Below, one piece after another: positions 1 to 5,541 of a DNA stretch of 5,541 nucleotides. How positions within the stretch are numbered: the stretch's first letter is position 1; each line of letters opens with the position of its first letter. The stretch is from Chitinophaga pinensis. Its GTDB lineage: Bacteria; Bacteroidota; Bacteroidia; Flavobacteriales_D; Crocinitomicaceae. Under the pieces are notes generated by a model. The model ran no database searches. It was not told the DNA's origin and saw only the letters and a program-made list of their open reading frames with translations. Position numbers and translations under genes: made by a program. The stretch lies in assembly GCA_945897765.1 (NCBI GenBank), contig CAMDGP010000159.1, positions 1-5,541 of the forward strand, written 5' to 3'.

Positions 1-23
1 AATTAAGAAATGAAACCAGCCCA

Positions 24-149
24 TAACAGCACCTACCCAAAAGTGGCGATTCAGTGGTTAAATCAAGCTTTGTGCTTCTATCAAAATTCGTGCTTGGTTG
101 ACAGTGAAGTGCTTCTAAATCGCCACCTTCGGGTAGCTGCAAAACGTTA
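24..149. repeat. 126-bp imperfect palindromic element, attC-like or MITE/REP-like
   Basis: Two 23-base arms, 29-51 and 118-140, are reverse complements at 20 of 23 positions; for example ACCCAAAAGTGGCGATT on the left faces AATCGCCACCTTCGGGT on the right. The element is bounded by TAAC (24-27) and GTTA (146-149), with extra bases on the right between the arm and GTTA. Inside the 66-base centre a second short pairing, CTATCAA (78-84) with TTGACAG (98-104), matches at 6 of 7 positions. The hexamer GTGCTT occurs three times, at 72, 90 and 109. A single strand could therefore fold into a long two-level hairpin. Size and TAAC...GTTA ends recall integron attC sites, but the flanking heptamers match the attC consensus only partly: CCATAAC fits RYYYAAC at 5 of 7, and GTTAAAA fits GTTRRRY at 6 of 7. 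No integrase or cassette is visible. A dispersed non-coding repeat is equally possible. The palindrome is seen directly; its class is inference. Confidence -1.
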
Positions 150-318
150 AAAATCCCCAAAACAAACTTCAAAAACCTCCAACTTCCTTTTAATTGCCAA
201 ACTAACATTTTATTAGCTTTAAGTGACAAACTTAAACAACCATTTCACCACATTTCCCCAAAAAAAGTTTGTAAAAACCACCTCCAATCTATTTTTCAAA
301 TGATTTCTATTTAATTGC
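150..318. other. G-poor, C-rich non-coding spacer upstream of atpD
   Basis: No gene is supported between the palindrome and the atpD promoter. By hand count, bases 151-300 of the + strand contain only 6 G but about 40 C, the rest being A and T. The octamer ACAAACTT appears twice directly (162-169 and 226-233) and once inverted as AAGTTTGT (265-272), so the last two copies could pair across a 32-base loop. C-rich, G-poor RNA is the kind of sequence bound by the termination factor Rho, so the stretch could stop transcription entering from the left. That role is inference. Confidence -1.
268..297 (+). promoter_or_regulatory. Weak candidate second promoter upstream of atpD
   Basis: TTTG at 268-271 is followed after 18 bases by TATTTTTC at 290-297, which fits the Bacteroidota -7 consensus TAnnTTTG except for its last base. 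It would give a leader of roughly 70 bases before atpD. In DNA this rich in A and T such a match can arise by chance, and the site at 319-350 is better. Confidence -1.
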
Positions 319-350
319 TTGAAAATTCTAAAATAAAACACGTATATTTG
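319..350 (+). promoter_or_regulatory. Probable Bacteroidota-type promoter of atpDC
   Basis: TATATTTG at 343-350 matches the Bacteroidota -7 consensus TAnnTTTG at every fixed position. A TTG at 319-321 lies 21 bases upstream, within the usual spacing for the -33 element. Transcription would be expected to start a few bases after 350, leaving a leader of about 17 bases before the atpD ATG. The leader is A/T-rich with no Shine-Dalgarno sequence, as is common in this phylum. The motif and spacing are seen; promoter activity is inferred. Confidence -1.
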
Positions 351-373
351 CGCCCAAATTTAAACAGCGTTAG

Positions 374-1876
374 ATGTCATCAATTAAAGGAAAAATCTCA
401 CAAATTATCGGTCCAGTAGTGGACGTTCGTTTTGAAAGAGGAACAGCTCTACCAGGTATTTTTGATGCCTTAGAAGTATACAGAGCAGACGGTTCAAGAG
501 TCGTTCTTGAAGTTCAATCACACGTTGGTGAAAACTCAATTCGTGCCATTTCAATGGACTCAACGGATGGTTTCACTCGTGGAATGGAAGTTGTTTCAAC
601 AGGAACATCTATCAAAATGCCAACAGGTGATAAAATCAAAGGTAGATTATTCAACGTGGTTGGAGAAGCGATTGATGGTATCAACGAAGTGAGCAACGAA
701 GGCGGGTTACCAATCCACAGAGAAGCTCCAAAATTCGATCAATTATCAACAGCAACTGAAATCCTTTTCACAGGAATTAAAGTAATCGACTTAATCGAGC
801 CTTACGCAAAAGGTGGAAAAATCGGTTTATTCGGTGGTGCGGGTGTTGGTAAAACAGTATTAATCCAAGAGTTGATTAACAACATCGCTAAAGGTCACGG
901 TGGACTTTCTGTATTTGCAGGAGTTGGTGAGCGCACACGTGAAGGAAATGACCTTCTTCGTGAGATGTTGGAATCAGGAATTATTAAATATGGTGACGAC
1001 TTCATGCATTCTATGGAAGCAGGTGGTTGGGACCTTTCGAAAATCGATTTAGAAGAAATGAAAGAGTCAAAAGCTACTTTCGTATTCGGACAAATGAATG
1101 AGCCTCCAGGAGCTCGTGCTCGTGTAGCATTATCTGGATTAACACTTGCTGAGTATTTCCGCGATGGAGATGGTGAAGGACAAGGAAAAGACATCCTTTT
1201 CTTCGTTGATAACATTTTCCGTTTCACGCAAGCAGGTTCTGAGGTATCAGCGTTATTAGGTCGTATGCCTTCAGCGGTAGGTTACCAACCAACTTTGGCA
1301 ACAGAGATGGGTGCGATGCAAGAACGTATTACTTCAACAAAAAATGGTTCAATTACATCTGTACAAGCGGTTTACGTACCTGCGGATGACTTAACGGATC
1401 CAGCACCAGCAAATACATTTGCTCACTTAGATGCAACAACAGTACTTTCTCGTAAAATTGCTGAGTTAGGAATTTATCCAGCGGTTGACCCATTGGATTC
1501 TACTTCACGAATTTTGACAGCTGAAATCGTTGGTGATGAGCATTATAACTGTGCGCAACGAGTGAAAATCACTTTACAACGTTACAAAGAGTTACAAGAT
1601 ATCATCGCAATCTTAGGTATGGATGAGTTGAGTGAAGAAGATAAATTAGTAGTACATAGAGCGCGTCGTGTACAACGTTTCTTATCTCAACCGTTCCACG
1701 TAGCAGAGCAATTTACAGGTATCCCGGGAGTATTAGTTGATATTCTTGATACAATCAAAGCATTCAATGATATTTTGGATGGTAAATACGACAGATACCC
1801 TGAAGCAGCTTTCAACCTTAAAGGAGGAATTGAAGACGTAATCGCTGCAGGAGACAAAATGTTAGCTGACGCTTAA
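374..1876 (+). CDS. atpD: F0F1 ATP synthase subunit beta
   Basis: Encodes the catalytic beta subunit of the F1 head of ATP synthase, which makes or hydrolyses ATP at the alpha/beta interfaces on the cytoplasmic face of the inner membrane. The 500-residue product is complete. The N-terminal beta-barrel domain spans about residues 1-80. The nucleotide-binding domain follows with the P-loop GGAGVGKT (154-161, K160 and T161), GERTREGND (185-193, with E186 as catalytic glutamate), the Walker B aspartate D279 in FFVDNIFRF, and the PAVDPLDSTS signature (369-378). The C-terminal helical domain carries the DELSEED loop (417-423) that contacts the gamma rotor. Compared with the 460-residue E. coli protein, about 27 extra residues lie between GERTREGND and the FGQMNEPPG segment, roughly residues 203-230; I recall this as typical of Bacteroidota. 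The ATG is chosen because MSSIKGKISQIIGPVVDV aligns with the family N-terminus. TAA is followed at once by an in-frame TAG. atpC starts 9 bases later. No alpha or gamma gene is adjacent on the left. Confidence -1.
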   Translation: MSSIKGKISQIIGPVVDVRFERGTALPGIFDALEVYRADGSRVVLEVQSHVGENSIRAISMDSTDGFTRGMEVVSTGTSIKMPTGDKIKGRLFNVVGEAIDGINEVSNEGGLPIHREAPKFDQLSTATEILFTGIKVIDLIEPYAKGGKIGLFGGAGVGKTVLIQELINNIAKGHGGLSVFAGVGERTREGNDLLREMLESGIIKYGDDFMHSMEAGGWDLSKIDLEEMKESKATFVFGQMNEPPGARARVALSGLTLAEYFRDGDGEGQGKDILFFVDNIFRFTQAGSEVSALLGRMPSAVGYQPTLATEMGAMQERITSTKNGSITSVQAVYVPADDLTDPAPANTFAHLDATTVLSRKIAELGIYPAVDPLDSTSRILTAEIVGDEHYNCAQRVKITLQRYKELQDIIAILGMDELSEEDKLVVHRARRVQRFLSQPFHVAEQFTGIPGVLVDILDTIKAFNDILDGKYDRYPEAAFNLKGGIEDVIAAGDKMLADA

Positions 1877-1885
1877 TAGACAAAA

Positions 1886-2167
1886 ATGAAATTAGAAATA
1901 ATCACACCAGAAGCAAGTATTTTTAGCGGAGAAGTTACTTCTGTAACACTTCCTGGACTTGATGGTATATTTCAAGTATTGAATGATCACGCTCCAATCA
2001 TCTCTAGTTTAAAAGCCGGAGAAGTGAAAATGGAAGTAGATAGCAAACTTGATGTAACAAAATTGAACGAAAATGTGAACGTTGAAAACGGTAATTCACT
2101 TTCAGTTACTATCAAAGGTGGAATTGCTGAGTTGATGAACAACAAGCTGATTTTACTGGCTGAGTGA
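1886..2167 (+). CDS. atpC: F0F1 ATP synthase subunit epsilon, short form without C-terminal helices
   Basis: Encodes the epsilon subunit of the F1 central stalk, which sits on gamma and the c-ring and couples rotation to catalysis. The 93-residue product starts with the family pattern MKLEIITPEASIFSGEV and contains GLDGIFQVLNDHAPIISSLKAG at about residues 24-45, the conserved core of the N-terminal beta-sandwich domain. It ends with KGGIAELMNNKLILLAE, the last strand of that sandwich. Epsilon subunits of E. coli type are about 130-140 residues because two C-terminal helices follow; those are absent here. The stop is followed by a terminator, with no leftover helical coding, so this is not a recent truncation. 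Loss of the helices implies that the ATPase inhibition they provide elsewhere does not operate. A loop rich in Asn, Lys and Val (about residues 53-71) separates two strands. It lies 9 bases after atpD without a Shine-Dalgarno sequence and is surely cotranscribed. Short epsilon forms are, as I recall, usual in Flavobacteriia. Confidence -1.
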   Translation: MKLEIITPEASIFSGEVTSVTLPGLDGIFQVLNDHAPIISSLKAGEVKMEVDSKLDVTKLNENVNVENGNSLSVTIKGGIAELMNNKLILLAE

Positions 2168-2187
2168 TTCATAAGGCCTTAAAGATT

Positions 2188-2219
2188 AAAGGGATTTGGT
2201 TGTCCATATCCCTTTTTTT
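2188..2219 (+). terminator. Intrinsic terminator after atpC
   Basis: AAAGGGAT (2188-2195) pairs perfectly with ATCCCTTT (2208-2215). After one T-T mismatch (2196/2207), TGG (2197-2199) pairs with CCA (2204-2206) around a TTGT tetraloop (2200-2203). The right arm runs into seven T residues (2213-2219). The hairpin begins 20 bases after the atpC stop and separates atpDC from the uppS promoter. The A-run at the left foot pairs with the T-run, so it might also terminate weakly on the other strand, but no leftward gene is present. Confidence -1.
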
Positions 2220-2220
2220 A

Positions 2221-2237
2221 TGTTAAGACATGTTAAG
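2221..2237. repeat. 10-bp-phased TGTTAAG direct repeat upstream of uppS
   Basis: TGTTAAG occurs at 2221-2227 and again at 2231-2237, separated by ACA, so equivalent bases lie one helical turn apart. The pair sits between the atpC terminator and the -33 element of the uppS promoter, where an activator could bind. No regulator is known to me for this motif, and in AT-rich DNA it may be chance. Confidence -1.
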
Positions 2238-2253
2238 TTCGATAAAATTTTAA

Positions 2254-2284
2254 TTGTTTACACAAGATAGTTTAATTACTTTCG
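2254..2284 (+). promoter_or_regulatory. Probable promoter of the uppS-bamA operon
   Basis: TTG at 2254-2256 is followed after 20 bases by TACTTTCG at 2277-2284, which fits TAnnTTTG with one change (C for T at the seventh base). The position is right: it lies after the atpC terminator, with an expected start near 2291 and a leader of about 10 bases before the uppS ATG at 2301. Activity is inferred from motif, spacing and context. Confidence -1.
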
Positions 2285-2300
2285 TTCAATTCGTTAGCCA

Positions 2301-3053
2301 ATGGAAGATTTAAAAAGCCTTGTTGATTTAAATAACATACCCAAACATGTTGCTGTTATAATGGACGGTAACGGAAGATGGGCTAAACAACATGGAGAAG
2401 CGCGATTGTTTGGTCATGCAAATGGCGTTGATTCCGTTCGGGCTATTCTGAAAGCAGCACGCGAATTAGGTGTTGAATTTCTCACGCTTTATGCATTCTC
2501 TACTGAAAATTGGAATCGACCGCAAGAAGAAGTTGATGGATTGATGGATTTGTTGGTTCATTCAATCACGAATGAAATGGACGAATTAAATGAAAATGGT
2601 GTTCGATTAACAGCAATTGGTGATATCGAGGGTCTTCCAACTAATTGTGCCTCCAGTCTGAAAGATGCGATATTAACAACAAAGAACAACAAAGACATTA
2701 CTCTCATTTTAGCCTTGAATTATAGCTCAAAATGGGAAATAAGAAAAGCAATACAAACTATTGCAACAAAAGTATCCGAAGGAGAACTTACTGTAGATAA
2801 AATTACAGATGAACTAATTTCTGAACATTTAACCACTAATGAATTTCCTGATCCAGAATTGATGATTCGCACAAGCGGTGAACACAGAATTAGTAATTTT
2901 CTATTGTGGCAATTAGCCTATTCAGAATTTTATTTCACAGAAACACATTGGCCAGACTTCAGAAGAAACGATTTCTTTCAAGCAATATTAGCTTATCAAC
3001 AAAGAGAACGTAGATTTGGAATGGTTTCAGAACAAATTAACACCAACGAATGA
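2301..3053 (+). CDS. uppS: Isoprenyl transferase (di-trans,poly-cis-undecaprenyl-diphosphate synthase)
   Basis: Cytoplasmic cis-prenyltransferase that extends farnesyl diphosphate with isopentenyl diphosphate units to make undecaprenyl diphosphate, the lipid carrier for peptidoglycan and surface polysaccharides. The 250-residue product has all the family motifs. HVAVIMDGNGRWAK (16-29) holds the catalytic D22 with N24 and R26. H39 lies in LFGHANG. STENWNRP (67-74) covers the mobile substrate-binding segment. RTSGEHRISNFLLWQ (190-204) holds R190, R196 and S198 for diphosphate binding, and E209 is the Mg2+-site glutamate. WPDF and RERRFG close the protein. These align with E. coli D26, R194, R200, S202 and E213 at a steady offset of four. 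Chain length (C55) is assumed from the family. The ATG lies just after the predicted promoter and leaves a normal N-terminus; no Shine-Dalgarno sequence is present. Its TGA overlaps the bamA ATG, and the uppS-bamA order is, as I recall, widespread in Bacteroidota. Confidence -1.
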   Translation: MEDLKSLVDLNNIPKHVAVIMDGNGRWAKQHGEARLFGHANGVDSVRAILKAARELGVEFLTLYAFSTENWNRPQEEVDGLMDLLVHSITNEMDELNENGVRLTAIGDIEGLPTNCASSLKDAILTTKNNKDITLILALNYSSKWEIRKAIQTIATKVSEGELTVDKITDELISEHLTTNEFPDPELMIRTSGEHRISNFLLWQLAYSEFYFTETHWPDFRRNDFFQAILAYQQRERRFGMVSEQINTNE

Positions 3054-5541
3054 ACCGTTTATTAGCATTGTTTTTATTTTTTTCCTTCTCACTTTTTGCA
3101 CAAGAAGGCCCTATCACTCTTGGTGAAATTGATTTTAGTTACAAAACACCAAATGAATTTGAAATTGGACCAATCAAAGTATTGGGAGCCGAAAATTACG
3201 ACCATCAAGCTATTAAACTAATTGCAGGATTAAGACAAGGTCAAAAAATAACTTTGCCAGGAGAACAAATCAATAAAGCAATCAAAAATCTTTGGAACGA
3301 AGGACTTTTCTCTAATATTTCCATTTATGCAGAAAAAGAAATCGCAGGTGTAGTTTACCTTGTGATTGAATTAGCACCACGACCTAAGCTTTCAAAATTT
3401 AGATTTAAAGGAGTTAACAAACGAGAAGCTGATAAATTAAGAGAAGAAATTACGTTATACGCTGGAAAAACGATTACAGAAAATTTAGTTTTCCAAACAG
3501 AAAGCAAAATCAGAAGTTACTTCCGAGAGAAAAGTTTTTACAATACGAAAGTCATCATCAATCGTTTGAAAGATACATTAATCAACGACTCTGAAATCTT
3601 TTTAATCGATATTAAAAAAGGTGCTCGCATCGGCATTAAAGAAATTGAAATCGTTGGTAACACTGAGGTTCCTATGTGGAAGTTAAAGTTAGCGATGAAA
3701 GACACGAAACAAAAATCGATTCTCCGCCTTTTCAAACGTTCGAAATTTACTGAAATGACGTATGAAAAAGACAAGATTGCACTTTTAGCAAAATTCAATG
3801 CGGTTGGATTAAGAGACGCTTCTATTGCGAAAGATACTGTTTATCAATTAGATGAAAAGAATTTAAAGATTAAAATCGAACTTTCTGAAGGTGAAAAATA
3901 TTACTTCGGAAATTTGGAATGGACAGGAAACTCAAAATATAGATCTTCTTTTCTAGATTCAGTTCTTGGAATAAAAAATGGTGATTTGTATAATAAATCA
4001 TTGTTTGACCAACGTCTCTTTGGAACGGGTGATGGAAGAGATATTTCTTCGCTTTACATGGATAAAGGTTACTTGTTTTTTCAGCTAATTCCTATTGAAA
4101 CAAACGTAACGGATAATCACATCAATCACCAAATTCGTATTTTAGAAGGAAAAGAAGCACGTATTGGAACGGTTACGATAAAAGGAAATACGAAAACAAA
4201 CGACTTTGTGGTTTTAAGAGAAATCAGAACAAAACCAGGAGATTTATTCAACAAAGCAGACATTATGCGTACGCAACGTGAATTGTCACAATTGGGTTTC
4301 TTCAACGAACAAGCTTTTCAAGTGAATCCATTACCAAATCCAGCAAAAGGAACCGTTGACATCGAATATGTGGTTGAAGAAAAATCATCTGATCAAGTTG
4401 AACTTTCTGGTGGTTACGGTGGAGCAACTGCAGGTCAATCTGGAAGAATCATCGGAACTGTTGGTTTGACTTTTAATAATTTCTCCACTCGAAATTTCTT
4501 TAAAAAAGACGCTTGGTCACCTCTTCCTGGAGGAGATGGACAACGACTTTCAATTCGTGCACAATCAAACGGACGCTTTTACCAAGGATATAACTTCTCT
4601 TTCACAGAGCCGTGGTTAGGTGGTAAAAAACCAAATTCACTTTCTTTTTGGATAAATAATACATCACTTTCCCAAACAGGATTATTGAGAAGAAATCCAG
4701 CATATCAAGGATTATCAATCACTGGAACTGGATTAGGTTTAGGAAGAAGAAAGAAATTTCCAGATGATTATTTTACAGCTTACTATGAATTGAGTTATCA
4801 GTACTATGACGTTGTAAAAGACACACGTTTCCCATTGTTCACTGAAGGTTTCGCAAACGATATTGCTTTGAAATATGTTCTACAAAGAAGTTCTGTGAGT
4901 GCGCCTATTTATCCTCAAAGTGGTTCCAATTTCACTTTCACAGCAAAAGCAACGATGCCGTATTCTAAATTTGGAGAAGAACAAGATTATGCTTCCATGC
5001 CAAACAAAGACCGTTACCATTATTTGGAATATTATAAATTCAAATTTACAGGTGAATGGTTCTTGCCTTTATCTTCGGATAAGAAATTAATATTGATGCC
5101 ACGTTTTGGTTTTGGTTACATTGGTGCATACACTAATGCAAGAGGAATCACACCTTTCGACAGATTTAACATGGGAGGAAGTGGATTGTCAGGTGTAAAT
5201 CAATTAGGTGGACAAGAAATTATTGCCTTGAGAGGTTATGAAGATCAAACCCTTTCAAGCAATGGTGGAGATCCAATAATTGCAAAATATACACTAGAAC
5301 TTCGTTATCCAATCTCCTTAAATCCTTCAGCTACATTCTACGCTTTAACTTTCTTAGAAGCAGGAAACACCTATCCAACATTTGATAAATTCAATCCATT
5401 CAATGTGAAACGCACCGCAGGAGTTGGTATCCGAGTGTTCTTACCAATGTTTGGAATGTTAGGATTGGATTATGGTTTAGGTTTTGATAAATTAGATTCT
5501 TGGTCGAAAGGATTTGGCTCTGCATCAGACCAATCGATAAG
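3050..5541 (+). CDS. bamA: Outer membrane protein assembly factor BamA (Omp85 family), partial at the right edge
   Basis: Core of the BAM machine, which inserts beta-barrel proteins into the outer membrane. The frame stays open from the ATG at 3050 to the window end: 830 codons plus two bases and no stop. Residues 1-17 (MNRLLALFLFFSFSLFA) are a signal peptide, with probable cleavage before Q18. Five POTRA domains follow at about 39-114, 114-193, 194-285, 286-370 and 371-448; several start with a strand ending in G-N or similar, such as IEIVGN (199-204), LEWTGN (289-294) and VTIKGN (375-380). The membrane barrel starts near 449 and contains the FTEPWLGGKKP segment (518-528) and the L6-loop signature LRGY (727-730, with R728). 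The last visible strand is VFLPMFGMLGLDYGLGFD, so probably only the final strand, about 15-25 residues, is missing. It overlaps uppS by four bases (ATGA) with no Shine-Dalgarno sequence, suggesting translational coupling. Five POTRAs plus the LRGY loop favour BamA over TamA or other Omp85 proteins. Confidence -1.
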   Translation, partial: MNRLLALFLFFSFSLFAQEGPITLGEIDFSYKTPNEFEIGPIKVLGAENYDHQAIKLIAGLRQGQKITLPGEQINKAIKNLWNEGLFSNISIYAEKEIAGVVYLVIELAPRPKLSKFRFKGVNKREADKLREEITLYAGKTITENLVFQTESKIRSYFREKSFYNTKVIINRLKDTLINDSEIFLIDIKKGARIGIKEIEIVGNTEVPMWKLKLAMKDTKQKSILRLFKRSKFTEMTYEKDKIALLAKFNAVGLRDASIAKDTVYQLDEKNLKIKIELSEGEKYYFGNLEWTGNSKYRSSFLDSVLGIKNGDLYNKSLFDQRLFGTGDGRDISSLYMDKGYLFFQLIPIETNVTDNHINHQIRILEGKEARIGTVTIKGNTKTNDFVVLREIRTKPGDLFNKADIMRTQRELSQLGFFNEQAFQVNPLPNPAKGTVDIEYVVEEKSSDQVELSGGYGGATAGQSGRIIGTVGLTFNNFSTRNFFKKDAWSPLPGGDGQRLSIRAQSNGRFYQGYNFSFTEPWLGGKKPNSLSFWINNTSLSQTGLLRRNPAYQGLSITGTGLGLGRRKKFPDDYFTAYYELSYQYYDVVKDTRFPLFTEGFANDIALKYVLQRSSVSAPIYPQSGSNFTFTAKATMPYSKFGEEQDYASMPNKDRYHYLEYYKFKFTGEWFLPLSSDKKLILMPRFGFGYIGAYTNARGITPFDRFNMGGSGLSGVNQLGGQEIIALRGYEDQTLSSNGGDPIIAKYTLELRYPISLNPSATFYALTFLEAGNTYPTFDKFNPFNVKRTAGVGIRVFLPMFGMLGLDYGLGFDKLDSWSKGFGSASDQSI

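Noticed and set aside
10..150. A 46-codon + strand frame, from ATG at 10 to TAA at 148-150, covering nearly the whole palindrome
   Set aside because: Its codons are dictated by the inverted repeat, it has no promoter or recognisable protein pattern, and its ends coincide with the element. It is most likely open by chance. Conservation of the reading frame in other copies of the element would change this view.
368..373. CGTTAG just before the atpD ATG, also found at 2292-2297 just before uppS
   Set aside because: A six-base match shared by two leaders is easily chance in a window this size, and the distances to the ATG differ (0 and 3 bases). It is not a known ribosome-binding signal.
895..1227. 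110-codon frame on the - strand inside atpD
   Set aside because: It is a shadow of the conserved beta-subunit coding sequence, with a low-complexity Ser/Pro/Arg-rich product and no family resemblance or promoter.
2172..2181. 10-bp perfect palindrome TAAGGCCTTA after the atpC stop
   Set aside because: It is too short and has no loop, so it is not a terminator. The longer hairpin with a T-run just downstream explains termination. An operator role has no support.
3538..3798. 86-codon - strand frame inside bamA
   Set aside because: It lies fully within the POTRA2-POTRA3 coding region of bamA and shows no independent signal. The + strand frame is uninterrupted and matches the family.
4899..5090. 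63-codon + strand frame in another phase inside bamA
   Set aside because: It overlaps the barrel-coding part of bamA, which stays open and reads as typical Omp85 sequence, so this is a shadow frame.
1..5541. Search for CRISPR arrays, tRNA or rRNA genes, transposases, toxin-antitoxin or defence genes
   Set aside because: No regularly spaced repeats of CRISPR type, no recognisable structural RNA and no such protein families are seen. Nearly all of the window from 374 on is accounted for by four housekeeping genes.

Overview
The window looks like chromosomal core DNA from a member of the Bacteroidota, most likely Flavobacteriales. Four things suggest this. The DNA is AT-rich. The likely promoters have the TTG-N20/21-TAnnTTTG form used by the Bacteroidota primary sigma factor, not the -35/-10 form. 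None of the four starts has a Shine-Dalgarno sequence. The gene content also fits: a detached atpD-atpC pair, an F1 beta subunit with a lineage-type insertion, a short epsilon subunit, and a uppS-bamA pair. The genus cannot be fixed from this sequence.

Layout, all on the + strand. Positions 1-373 hold no convincing gene. They contain a 126-bp imperfect palindrome bounded by TAAC and GTTA (24-149), then a strikingly G-poor, C-rich spacer (about 150-300), then a Bacteroidota-type promoter (319-350). atpD (374-1876, F1-ATPase beta) and atpC (1886-2167, epsilon) form a two-gene operon closed by a well-formed intrinsic terminator (2188-2219). A 10-bp-phased direct repeat (2221-2237) and a second promoter (2254-2284) come before uppS (2301-3053, cis-prenyltransferase). 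uppS overlaps by 4 bp the start of bamA (3050 to the window edge). bamA encodes the outer-membrane beta-barrel assembly factor; it has no stop codon in the window and is cut by the right edge.

The two operons serve different jobs. atpDC supplies the catalytic beta subunit and the epsilon subunit of the membrane ATP synthase; the remaining subunits must be encoded elsewhere. uppS-bamA is an envelope operon: UppS makes the undecaprenyl diphosphate carrier used for peptidoglycan and surface polysaccharides, and BamA folds outer-membrane proteins.

I found no unknown multi-gene system. The part least explained by known features is the palindromic element at 24-149. It resembles an integron attC site or a MITE/REP-like repeat in size and architecture, but this is unproven. 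The short epsilon subunit, the beta insertion and the detached atpDC locus are unusual compared with E. coli but, from memory, normal for this phylum.
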